Below are positions 42,848 to 50,860 of a DNA stretch of 64,000 nt, one piece after another (position 1 is the stretch's first letter; each line of letters opens with the position of its first letter). Position numbers and translations under genes: made by a program. The stretch comes from JAFGCL01 sp964423835 (lineage in GTDB: Bacteria; Chloroflexota; Dehalococcoidia; UBA2247; RBG-13-53-26): positions 62,001-126,000 of the forward strand of contig CAYRGJ010000004.1 of NCBI GenBank assembly GCA_964423835.1, written 5' to 3'. A model generated the notes under the pieces. It saw nothing but the letters and a program-made list of their open reading frames with translations. It was not told the origin of the DNA and made no database searches.

Positions 42848-45043
42848 CTAGTAGGTGAACTCCCCGGGCAACCCCCAGAACTCCCGGTACTCGCGGGCGA
42901 AGTTGTCGCTCATCTTCATGCTGCTGCGGTACATCTCCGTGAGCAGGGGGTCGAACTGCTTCCCTTCTACCCTGCGGCGGGTCTGCCGCCACCAGTCCTT
43001 GACCGGCACGGCGCGGGCCAGCCTCTCCTTTCGTCTGGCCTCGCGCAGCTTCCCGGTGGCTGCCTCGTCGATACTCCATCGCTTGGTTTTCTCATCGTAC
43101 CCGGCCTCGATGCCGTACATCATGCGGCTGATGTCGGCGTTGGTCAGGCCGGCATCGAGGTCCTCCCTCTGCATGGCCGGATCCCTTTCCAGGGGGTCTC
43201 CCAGGCCGCCAGGGCCGGAGTTGTCGCAGATGAAGACGTCCTTGTCCTGCACCTCGATGGTGGGAGGCATCAGGTTGTACTTGGTGATGGTCCCATGCTT
43301 GTAGTTCATGAACTCCCGGGGGTCGCCTATCTCGTGGAGCAGTGGCACCCGCTTTTCCACCATGTCCTTGAAGTTGTGGTAGCGAAGGTGGAAGGTGTTG
43401 CGCTTGCCGCCGGGGTAGCCCCCGAAGAGCCCCAGGTTGGGTATGATGCGGTCGTGGGCGCAGCCCAGGGCGCCGCTGCCGATGCCCTCCGGGCACTTGT
43501 GCAGCAGGTCCATGCGGCCCACCGAGATCCCGGAGCGGTACTTGCCGGCCCCCACCGAGTAGGGATCCATGATGCGGGACATGGAGATCCAGGGCACGAA
43601 TAGCTGGTAGACCTCCCAGCTTCCCATGTCGGTCTCCATGGTGGCGATCCAGGCCCCGGTGTCCACGCCGTCGTAGCAGCCGCTGGCGCCGCAGCCGAAG
43701 GCGCCGGTGTCGCCGGCCATCATGGGCCGCTTCACGCCGAACTGGTCATATCCAGCCAGCTGCCAGCCGGCGCCGGAGACCTTGTTGTAGGTCTCCTCCC
43801 GAAAGCCGCGCATGTAGAAGGCGGTTCCCAGCATGCCCACCCAGAGGCTGAAGACATCGATGGCGGTGGGCCAGGGGTTGCCGGTGGCCAGCTTCTTGAT
43901 CTGCGTTGGGTTGAACAGGGTGTCGGGCGCCGTGGTCTTCATTTCGATGGGCAGGAGGGACCCCCGGTTGGCCCGGCCGTCATAAGAGAGGGTCTGCACC
44001 ACGGATATGGACAGCGCGCCGTGCAGGCCCTTGGGCGTGGGGTTGAAGGGGTGCCACCCCCATTCGCCGATCCCGTCAAAGTCCAGCACCATGCGCCCCT
44101 CGGGCAGGATGTCCATCTGTATGGGGATCAGGCGGAAGACGTCCTTCTTGGCGGGCAGCCAGGAGGTGGGGCAGTCCTTCATGTAGATCTCGAAGGAGGA
44201 CACGTCCCGGAACCGGCCGGGCACCGTGCGCTGCTTGATGCGGGTGATCTGGTTCCGCCTCTCCTCCTCGATGAGCTCCCGGATGCCCTTCTTGAAGTAC
44301 TCGATGCCGAACTCGCGGATGATGTTCTTGATCTCTTCGCGCACCCGGATATTGGCCGACACGGCCCCTTTGCGGTCCAGCAGGAAGAGGTCCGCCAGGT
44401 CCAGGCTGGTCAGTATCTTGACCTCGAAGTCGCGGTGCAGCTTGTCATTGCTGCCCACCTTCTCGTTGCAGAACTTCAGGCCGTCGGCGCCCCGCTCCAC
44501 GGCGCAGGTGGGCATGCAGCCGGGGCTCACGGCCCCCACGTCCATCTCCATGATGACGGTGCTGACCCAGGCCACCAGCTCGCCCTCCCAGAATACGGGC
44601 ATGGTGTCGTAGAGATCGGCGGCGTGTATCCCGGCGATCACCGGATCGTTGGCCAGGAAGCAGTCACCATCGTGGATGCCGACGTCCTCCTCCCAGTTGT
44701 TCTCGATCATCCAGGTGATATTGTCGCCCATCAGGGTGACGTGCACCTGGATGCCGGTGGACTGGATGATGTTGTCGCCCTCCGGTGTGTACAGCCCCAT
44801 GCACAGCTCGGCCACCTCATTCACGTATGGGGAGCCGGATATGAGGCGGCAGGTCTCCCGGCCGGCGATGAGGCAGGACATCAGGCGGGAGTGGAACAGC
44901 TCCGCCTTGATGGGGTCCTTCGCCAGGAGCTGGGGCTTCGTCACGCCGTGGTAGCAGCCGGTATTCTTCAATGCCTCGCGGCTCTCCTCGAGCATCTGCC
45001 TGAGGGTCTGGCCGCCCTCTCCGATGCCTTTTTTCTTCGTCAT
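42848..45043 (-). CDS. acxB: Acetone carboxylase alpha subunit-like (hydantoinase B/oxoprolinase)
   Basis: HyuB-type protein of 731 residues. Landmarks are FHSRLMSCLIAGRETCRLI, the block HDGDCFLANDPVIAGIHAADL, VSTVIMEMDVGAVSPGCMPT and the C-terminal DNSGPGGLGDPLERDP. Together with the HyuA-type and gamma genes it forms the three-subunit set specific to ATP-dependent ketone carboxylases rather than hydantoinases, which lack gamma. It sits 37 bases after acxA. Confidence 0.9.
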   Translation of the reverse strand: MTKKKGIGEGGQTLRQMLEESREALKNTGCYHGVTKPQLLAKDPIKAELFHSRLMSCLIAGRETCRLISGSPYVNEVAELCMGLYTPEGDNIIQSTGIQVHVTLMGDNITWMIENNWEEDVGIHDGDCFLANDPVIAGIHAADLYDTMPVFWEGELVAWVSTVIMEMDVGAVSPGCMPTCAVERGADGLKFCNEKVGSNDKLHRDFEVKILTSLDLADLFLLDRKGAVSANIRVREEIKNIIREFGIEYFKKGIRELIEEERRNQITRIKQRTVPGRFRDVSSFEIYMKDCPTSWLPAKKDVFRLIPIQMDILPEGRMVLDFDGIGEWGWHPFNPTPKGLHGALSISVVQTLSYDGRANRGSLLPIEMKTTAPDTLFNPTQIKKLATGNPWPTAIDVFSLWVGMLGTAFYMRGFREETYNKVSGAGWQLAGYDQFGVKRPMMAGDTGAFGCGASGCYDGVDTGAWIATMETDMGSWEVYQLFVPWISMSRIMDPYSVGAGKYRSGISVGRMDLLHKCPEGIGSGALGCAHDRIIPNLGLFGGYPGGKRNTFHLRYHNFKDMVEKRVPLLHEIGDPREFMNYKHGTITKYNLMPPTIEVQDKDVFICDNSGPGGLGDPLERDPAMQREDLDAGLTNADISRMMYGIEAGYDEKTKRWSIDEAATGKLREARRKERLARAVPVKDWWRQTRRRVEGKQFDPLLTEMYRSSMKMSDNFAREYREFWGLPGEFTY

Positions 45044-45080
45044 CTTGCCCTCCCTGTAATCCTCTCTGACTTGCCGTCCG

Positions 45081-47234
45081 CTACGTCATCCACAGCAGTG
45101 TCCATTCGTCCATCCTGACGCGTCTCCCGGGCGGGAGGAAGAGGGTGGTGGCCGGCGCTTCGATGACTGCCAGGCCTTCGATTTCGTTGCCGGGACGCAG
45201 TTTGTCCATATCGTAGATCACCGCCTTGCCCCATTGGCCGTCGTAGTAGAGCTGCCTTTCCTCTTTGATGGAGGCCGGTGAAGGCTTCTGGCCCTCCAGC
45301 GGCCATTTGGCCATCTTGGGCTTCACCTTGGGCACGGTGGCCTGGACGCCCAGCTCCATGATCTGGTAACCGCCGCTCTGGTGCTTGGCCACCCCGGCAT
45401 ACACCTTCTCGTAGAGCTCCTCGAAAGCGGCGATCAGCCTGTCCAGGTCTTCCACGGTGTTTATCCGGGATACCGGAGACACGATCTCCAGGTCTTCCAT
45501 CTGGCCGCCGTACCTGACGTAGGCCATCTGCTGCAGTTCGGCCTTTTCCCAGGGCAGCCCTTCCGCTTCGAGGTCGGCCTTGGCCTGCCTCTCCATCTCA
45601 TCCCAGCCGGGGTTGATGAGGAACTGGGCCATCATCATCTTGTAGTCCGGCGCGGATCCCTGGGGGATCATGACCGGTGAGGATTTCTGGTAGCGGTGGC
45701 TGATGTCCTCCACGGCGCACCCGAAGGAGGAGAACCCGGCGGCCCAGGGCATGGTGGCGATGCCGCGGAAGGGCAGGCCCTCCACGTAGCCAGCCAGGTG
45801 CATCGGTCCCGCCCCGCCGTAGCAGAGCAGGTTGAAGGCCGCGGGGGAGAGGCCGCGGGCGTAGAGCACGGAGCGGATGTGCTCCTTCATCCGGCTGTTG
45901 ATGAGCTTGAAGACCCCGTCCGCCAGGTAGTAGGGGTCCACCTTCAGCACATCGGCGCACTTCTCCTTGATGGCGTCCAGCGCCTTCTGCTTGTTCAGCT
46001 TCTTCTTGCCGCCGAGGTAGTTGAAGGGGTTGAGTATGCCCATGATCACGCAGCAGTCCATGACCGTGGGTATCTCGTTCCCCATCTCATAGCAGACCGG
46101 GCCCGGGTCCGCCCCCGCGCTTTCCGGGCCGATATTGACGCGCCGGGTCACCGGGTCGATGGTGACATACATGCCGTCGCCGGCGCCTATAGTGTCCATC
46201 TGGAGAGTGGGAATGTTGTACGTGCGCCGGTTGATGATGACCTCGCGCTCGATGAGCGGCTGTCCGGCGCGGATCAGGCCGACGTCGAAGCTGGTGCCGC
46301 CCATGTCCGAGCAGACCCAGTTGTCCACCCCGGTGGCCTCGGACAGGTAGCGCGCCCCCATGAGGCCGCCGATGGGGCCGGAGAACGCCCCCTCGTACAT
46401 CCGGGGATAGCGGATATTGGCGATGCCGCCGTGGGCCAGGACGATCTGCAGGGGGTGCTGGAAGCCGTTGTCCCGGAGCTTCTTCTCCACCTTGAACAGC
46501 TGCTCGCGGCCGGGCTCGGCCACATAGCCGTGGAGCACCACCGTGTTCAGGCGGCCCACCTCCCTCATGATGGGGCAGAGCTGGTGGGAGAGATAGACCG
46601 GGACCTGCTTGCCCCTCCTGGCCATGATCTCGTCGGCGATCTGCCCCACCTTGAGCTCGTGCATGGGGTTGATGTAAGACTGGAGGAGACAGACGGCAAT
46701 GGCGTCCACGTCCTCGTCCAGCAGATCCTCCACCGCTTTGCGGGTCATATCTTCGTACAGGGGTACCAGCTCCTCGCCGAACATGTCGATCCACCCTTCG
46801 ACGCCCTTCACCAGCCGGCGGGGGACCAGCGGTTTGTTGGCCCGGTGGGTGGCCTGGTGCAGCAGGTCCTGGTAGGAATAGCCTTTCCATCTCCCCGTGC
46901 TGCGCTCGTGGAGGAAGACGTCCTCATCCCCCCTCATGGTGATGACCCCCACCTTGCGCCCCGTGGCCGTGATCAGGGTATTCATCATGGCCGTTCCGGA
47001 GTAGACCGCGGCCTCGACCCCGGACAGGATCCCCCTCGATTCCTTTTCGAAATCGATCTTCCAGTGCTCGAGGGCGTCGCCAATGGACTCCCAGAAGCCG
47101 ATGGACTGGTCATGGGGAGTGGAAGCGGCCTTCCCGATGGAGAAGTTGCCCTCGGTGTCCACCACCATCATGTCAGTCATGGTGCCGCCGGCGTCGCTGG
47201 CAATAATTTGCACTTGTCTCTTCTTGGTACCCAT
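45081..47234 (-). CDS. acxA: Acetone carboxylase beta subunit-like (hydantoinase A)
   Basis: HyuA-type ATPase subunit of 717 residues. The actin-like phosphate loops are visible: IIASDAGGTMTDMMVVDTEG at the N-terminus and VCSDMGGTSFDVGLI near residue 310; LLCYGGAGPMHLAGYVEG is the adenosine-side block. In acetone carboxylase this subunit is thought to activate bicarbonate and/or acetone by phosphorylation. It is the first gene of the six-gene minus-strand operon ending at 40231. AAAGGAGG lies before the ATG. Confidence 0.9.
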   Translation of the reverse strand: MGTKKRQVQIIASDAGGTMTDMMVVDTEGNFSIGKAASTPHDQSIGFWESIGDALEHWKIDFEKESRGILSGVEAAVYSGTAMMNTLITATGRKVGVITMRGDEDVFLHERSTGRWKGYSYQDLLHQATHRANKPLVPRRLVKGVEGWIDMFGEELVPLYEDMTRKAVEDLLDEDVDAIAVCLLQSYINPMHELKVGQIADEIMARRGKQVPVYLSHQLCPIMREVGRLNTVVLHGYVAEPGREQLFKVEKKLRDNGFQHPLQIVLAHGGIANIRYPRMYEGAFSGPIGGLMGARYLSEATGVDNWVCSDMGGTSFDVGLIRAGQPLIEREVIINRRTYNIPTLQMDTIGAGDGMYVTIDPVTRRVNIGPESAGADPGPVCYEMGNEIPTVMDCCVIMGILNPFNYLGGKKKLNKQKALDAIKEKCADVLKVDPYYLADGVFKLINSRMKEHIRSVLYARGLSPAAFNLLCYGGAGPMHLAGYVEGLPFRGIATMPWAAGFSSFGCAVEDISHRYQKSSPVMIPQGSAPDYKMMMAQFLINPGWDEMERQAKADLEAEGLPWEKAELQQMAYVRYGGQMEDLEIVSPVSRINTVEDLDRLIAAFEELYEKVYAGVAKHQSGGYQIMELGVQATVPKVKPKMAKWPLEGQKPSPASIKEERQLYYDGQWGKAVIYDMDKLRPGNEIEGLAVIEAPATTLFLPPGRRVRMDEWTLLWMT

Positions 47235-47307
47235 GCATCCTCCTTTCCCCGGACCGCAGTCTAGCCAGCCATGCCAGATTCGACTAGCGGGCGACTTCTG
47301 ACAGCGT

Positions 47308-47324
47308 GTAGGAAGACTTCCTAC
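47308..47324. promoter_or_regulatory. 17-bp palindrome, candidate operator
   Basis: GTAGGAAG-A-CTTCCTAC is a perfect inverted repeat in the 190-base divergent region between the acetone-carboxylase operon and an orphan kinase. It may bind a dimeric regulator of one or both sides. No regulator gene is adjacent. Confidence 0.5.
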
Positions 47325-47423
47325 GTAGACCGCATGCGCTCTACGGGCGATTGACGGTGTATTTGACGAGGGGTACGGGGGATGTGGTAAAAGATGACGG
47401 AGTCACCAGGAGGTTACAGAGGG

Positions 47424-48641
47424 ATGAGGCACACGCAGCGCGGCGACAACGAGGATGGCGCCAAGACCAGGGCCCAGCTTGTCGCTGAGCTGGTGCGGTT
47501 GCGGGCGCAACTCGACGAGCTCGGCGGTCGAACCAGGGAGCAGCAGAAGACCCTGAAACAGGTGGCGCACAGTGAACGATTATTGCGTTCTCTGACAGGG
47601 AACGCGCTGGACAGTATGGCCATCATGGATGCCAGGGGCCGGATAGTGTGGTATGGTCCCTCATCTGAGCGCCTGTGGGGCGTGCCGGTAGCGGCCCCGC
47701 CGGAGCGGTGGAATATGACCAATGTTCATCCCTCTCAGCACCGCCGCCTCAAAAGGAATCTGGCCCGCACGCTGCGACAGCCGGGAGTGCCCGTACGCGG
47801 CAACTACCGTGTTCGTGCCGAGGATGGTGCCTGGCGGATTGTGGAGACCGTGTCCACCAGTTTTCTTTATGATCCGGACGTGAATGGGGTGGTAGTCAAC
47901 TACCGCGACATCACCGGGCGCCAGATGGCCCAGGACCGGCTCAAGAGGTCAGAGGCCGAACTGAGGCTGCTGTCCGGGAAGATCCTGAAGGTGGCGGAGC
48001 AGGAGCGAGCGCGGATTGCCCGCGAGCTGCATGACGAGCTGGGGAATGAGCTGGCTTTCTTCCAGGTGAAGGCTGCGGTGCTGGCGGAGCACATGAAGGA
48101 TGGCACGGGCTCGGAGCAGGACGTGGCGGAACTGGCGGAGATGGCGGGGCGGATACAGGCCGATTGCCACCGCATCGTCATGAGCCTGGGGTCAACCATG
48201 GTGGATGACCTGGGCCTGGTGAGGTCGATAGAATGGTTGGTGGAGGAATTCGAGAGACGCTACCGGATATCCTGCGCTGTCGATACCCCGATTGGCGACA
48301 TACCGGTGGATAAGGACTGCGCCATGGCGGCCTACCGGATCGTTCAAGAAGCCCTGGCCAACGTCTGGAAGCATGCCAGGGCGTCCGAGGCCAACGTCGC
48401 GCTGGCGGCCAGGGACAGGTTCCTGCTGGTCACAGTGGCAGATGACGGCTCCGGGTTTGACCGCGCCGGGATCGGCGTTGGCAAGTCGCTGGGACTGCTG
48501 AGCATGGTAGAGAGGTCCCGCCTGGTTGGCGGCACCCTCAAGATATCAAGCAAGCCAGGTAGAGGCACCAGAATAGTGGCGCGTCTGCCCCTGAAGGTGA
48601 AGAGGCCGAACGGCACAGTGTACCCTCTGCGAGGCTCATGA
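47424..48641 (+). CDS. PAS sensor histidine kinase, NarL/HisKA_3 type
   Basis: Cytosolic kinase of about 405 residues. An N-terminal coiled coil (RAQLVAELVRLRAQLDEL) leads to one PAS domain (about 55-180), a HisKA_3 domain with the phospho-acceptor His in RIARELHDELGNELAF, and a HATPase domain (YRIVQEALANVWKHA, DDGSGFD, LGLLSMVERSRLVGGTL). I use the ATG at 47424, ten bases after AGGAGG; an ATG at 47394 is possible. No response regulator is adjacent. Its position divergent from the acetone operon makes control of that operon a reasonable guess. Confidence 0.9.
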   Translation: MRHTQRGDNEDGAKTRAQLVAELVRLRAQLDELGGRTREQQKTLKQVAHSERLLRSLTGNALDSMAIMDARGRIVWYGPSSERLWGVPVAAPPERWNMTNVHPSQHRRLKRNLARTLRQPGVPVRGNYRVRAEDGAWRIVETVSTSFLYDPDVNGVVVNYRDITGRQMAQDRLKRSEAELRLLSGKILKVAEQERARIARELHDELGNELAFFQVKAAVLAEHMKDGTGSEQDVAELAEMAGRIQADCHRIVMSLGSTMVDDLGLVRSIEWLVEEFERRYRISCAVDTPIGDIPVDKDCAMAAYRIVQEALANVWKHARASEANVALAARDRFLLVTVADDGSGFDRAGIGVGKSLGLLSMVERSRLVGGTLKISSKPGRGTRIVARLPLKVKRPNGTVYPLRGS

Positions 48642-49348
48642 GAATCGGCGTGCTGGCCCTGCAGGGGGCCTTCATAGAGCACCGCCGTGTCCTCGAGGAC
48701 CTGGGCGCCGGGACCGTCGAGGTGCGCCTGCCGGACCATCTGCCCGGCCTGGATGGCATCATAGTCCCCGGTGGCGAGAGCACCACCATGAGCCGCCTGA
48801 TGGTGGCCTACGGGCTGCTCCGGCCGCTGCAGGACCTGGCCCGCCAGGGGATGCCGGTTCTCGGCACCTGCGCCGGCCTGATACTCCTGGCCAGGCACGT
48901 CCCCGGCTTCACGCTGCCGACCCTGGGCCTGATGGACATCACGGTGCGACGCAACGCTTTCGGCAGCCAGGTGGACAGCTTTGAGGCTGACCTGGACATG
49001 CCCGCGCTGGGGCCGGAGCCCTTTCACGCTGTCTTCATCCGGGCGCCGGTTATTGAGGATGCGCCATCGGGCAGCGGGGCCCCGAAGGCGGCGCCATCGG
49101 GAGGCGGGGCTCCGAAGGCGGCGCCATCGGGAGGCGGGGCTCCGAAGGCGGCGCCATCAGGAAGCGGGGCCCCGAAGGCGGCGGCGCACGTCGAGGTTCT
49201 GGCCCGGCTGCCCGGTGGCGTTCCCCCAGGCGCCGCGGTGGCCGCCAGGCAGGGCCGCCTGGTGGGCGTGGCCTTCCATCCGGAGCTGGTCGCCGACAAC
49301 AGGCTCCACCGCTATTTCCTGGGCATAGTCTCGCAGGCTGCCCGATAG
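48638..49348 (+). CDS. pdxT: Pyridoxal 5'-phosphate synthase glutaminase subunit
   Basis: Class I glutaminase of 236 residues that supplies ammonia to PdxS. It shows VLALQGAFIEH at the start, PGGESTTMSRL, the nucleophile Cys in LGTCAGLILLA, and the C-terminal His/Glu in VAFHPEL. It is about 40 residues longer than usual because four 10-residue repeats (consensus APSGGGAPKA) are inserted between FIRAPVIED and VEVLARL. The ATG overlaps the kinase stop (ATGA). pdxS is not in the window. Confidence 0.92.
   Translation: MRIGVLALQGAFIEHRRVLEDLGAGTVEVRLPDHLPGLDGIIVPGGESTTMSRLMVAYGLLRPLQDLARQGMPVLGTCAGLILLARHVPGFTLPTLGLMDITVRRNAFGSQVDSFEADLDMPALGPEPFHAVFIRAPVIEDAPSGSGAPKAAPSGGGAPKAAPSGGGAPKAAPSGSGAPKAAAHVEVLARLPGGVPPGAAVAARQGRLVGVAFHPELVADNRLHRYFLGIVSQAAR
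49061..49180 (+). repeat. Four 30-bp tandem repeats inside pdxT
   Basis: Units at 49061-49090, 49091-49120, 49121-49150 and 49151-49180, each starting GCGCCATC and ending CCGAAGGCG; units 2 and 3 are identical and units 1 and 4 differ at a few bases. They are in frame and keep pdxT open. Confidence 0.92.
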
Positions 49349-49371
49349 GTGGAGGTGGCCACATGCTGGCT

Positions 49372-49401
49372 TTGGTCAACCGGGAAGGCTTCGGGTACAA
49401 T
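49372..49401 (+). promoter_or_regulatory. Candidate promoter for the universal stress protein gene
   Basis: TTGGTC and TACAAT with an 18-base spacer, 32 bases before the start codon. Confidence 0.45.
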
Positions 49402-49433
49402 GGTGAACTGACCCCGCGCAGAGGAGGGTGACG

Positions 49434-49874
49434 ATGTACAAGAACATAGTCCTGCCCCTGGATGGCTCGGATGCCAGTGAGAGCGCCATCCCTCATGCGG
49501 AGCAGCTGGCGCTGGGCTGCGAAGCCAGGCACGTCACCATAGTTCACGTGGTGGAGGCGGACCGCTACGAGGGGATGCTGACCAGCGGGAAACGCCCCGG
49601 GGTCTATCTCCAGAGGGCTGCCAGGAAGCTGGAGGCCAAGGGCATAACCGTGGACATCAGGGTGCTGACCGGCGATCCCGCGGAGGCCATCGTCTCCTAC
49701 ACGGAGAAGAACCCCGGTGACATCATTGTCATGGCCAGCCACGGCCGCTCCGGCGTCACCAGGTGGGCCATCGGCAGTGTGGCGGACAAGGTCTTCCGGG
49801 CCAGCCAGATCCCCGTGCTCATGGTGAAGACCCCGCCGGAGCCGCGCCGGAAGCGGCCGGCCAGGAAATCCTGA
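49434..49874 (+). CDS. Universal stress protein (UspA family)
   Basis: Usp domain of 146 residues. The N-terminal strand NIVLPLDGSDASESA and the ATP-binding pattern G-x2-G-x9-G(S) in HGRSGVTRWAIGSVADKV are present, so it likely binds ATP. I start at the ATG at 49434, six bases after GAGGAGG; a GTG lies two codons earlier. The C-terminal RRKRPARK tail is basic. The role is probably general stress or metabolic adaptation. Confidence 0.93.
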   Translation: MYKNIVLPLDGSDASESAIPHAEQLALGCEARHVTIVHVVEADRYEGMLTSGKRPGVYLQRAARKLEAKGITVDIRVLTGDPAEAIVSYTEKNPGDIIVMASHGRSGVTRWAIGSVADKVFRASQIPVLMVKTPPEPRRKRPARKS

Positions 49875-49963
49875 CCTCCGCGGCTGCTGCGCACCAGGCG
49901 CCTGTCGCGGCGCCATCCGTTTTGAAGGACGCAACGGTAGTGAGGCCGACACCAGGCGCGTGA

Positions 49964-50860
49964 ATGGATATTGAGGCAGTCACCCCGGCCATCAGGCTGA
50001 TTGACCTGGCGCCGCCTATCCCGGGGCTGGAGAGGTTCATCGGGGCCTGGCTGGTCTGCGGCCAGCGGAAGGCCATCGTGGACCCCGGCCCAACGTCGGC
50101 CGTCCCGAACCTGCTGTCGGCCCTGTCTCAGCTTGACATAAGCCCACAAGAGATCGACTACATCATCCTGACCCACATCCACCTCGATCACGCCGGCGGC
50201 ACGGGCACCGCGCTGCGGGACATGCCCCGGGCCCGGGTATTCGCTCACGTCCAGGCCTATCGCCACCTGGCTGACCCCGCCCGGCTGTGGGAAGCCAGCG
50301 TGAAGACGCTGGGAGACCTGGCCCGCCAGTACGGCCGCATGGAGCCGGTGCCGGAAGACCGGCTGGCCGTCATGACCGACCTGGCGGCGGTGGACCTGGG
50401 CCGCAGCGTGGTGCTGGAGGCCCACTACACCCCGGGCCATGCGGCGCATCACCTGAGCCTCCTCGAGAGAGGCAGCGGCACGTTGCTGGCCGGCGAAGCC
50501 GCCGGGGTCTGCATCAACGGGGCGGTGCGCCTGGCCACCCCGCCCCCATTCCGGCTGGACGAAACCCTCTCGTCCATCGACCGCCTGATCGCGCTCCAGC
50601 CCGGCGCCATCTGCTACGGCCACTTCGGCGCTTATGGGGACGCCATGGACCGGCTGCGGCTGGCCCGGTCCAAGCTGCTGGCCTGGCATGACATCGTGGG
50701 CGGGGCCGTCCGGGAAGGCCTCGGGCCGGAAGAGACGCTGGCCCTGTTGCGGAAGCGCGACCGGGACCTGGACTATCTCGACGGACTGGGCCCGGACGCC
50801 TGCCGGCGGGAGCGCGACCTGCTGATCAACACTATCAAGGGGCTGGGCCGGGGCGGCTAG
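49964..50860 (+). CDS. MBL-fold metallo-hydrolase
   Basis: Metallo-beta-lactamase-fold enzyme of 298 residues. The zinc motif THIHLDHAGG is complete, with downstream ligands in YTPGHAAHH, LLAGEAAG and CYGHFGAYGDAMDRL. The last belongs to a subgroup of thiol-ester/lactone-type hydrolases with a C-terminal helical extension. The substrate is unknown. The Shine-Dalgarno is weak. Its stop overlaps that of the converging secreted repeat-protein gene by four bases. Confidence 0.88.
   Translation: MDIEAVTPAIRLIDLAPPIPGLERFIGAWLVCGQRKAIVDPGPTSAVPNLLSALSQLDISPQEIDYIILTHIHLDHAGGTGTALRDMPRARVFAHVQAYRHLADPARLWEASVKTLGDLARQYGRMEPVPEDRLAVMTDLAAVDLGRSVVLEAHYTPGHAAHHLSLLERGSGTLLAGEAAGVCINGAVRLATPPPFRLDETLSSIDRLIALQPGAICYGHFGAYGDAMDRLRLARSKLLAWHDIVGGAVREGLGPEETLALLRKRDRDLDYLDGLGPDACRRERDLLINTIKGLGRGG

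Noticed and set aside
49061..49180. CRISPR-like array
   Set aside because: The 30-bp units are directly adjacent without spacers and lie in frame inside pdxT, so it is a coding tandem repeat.
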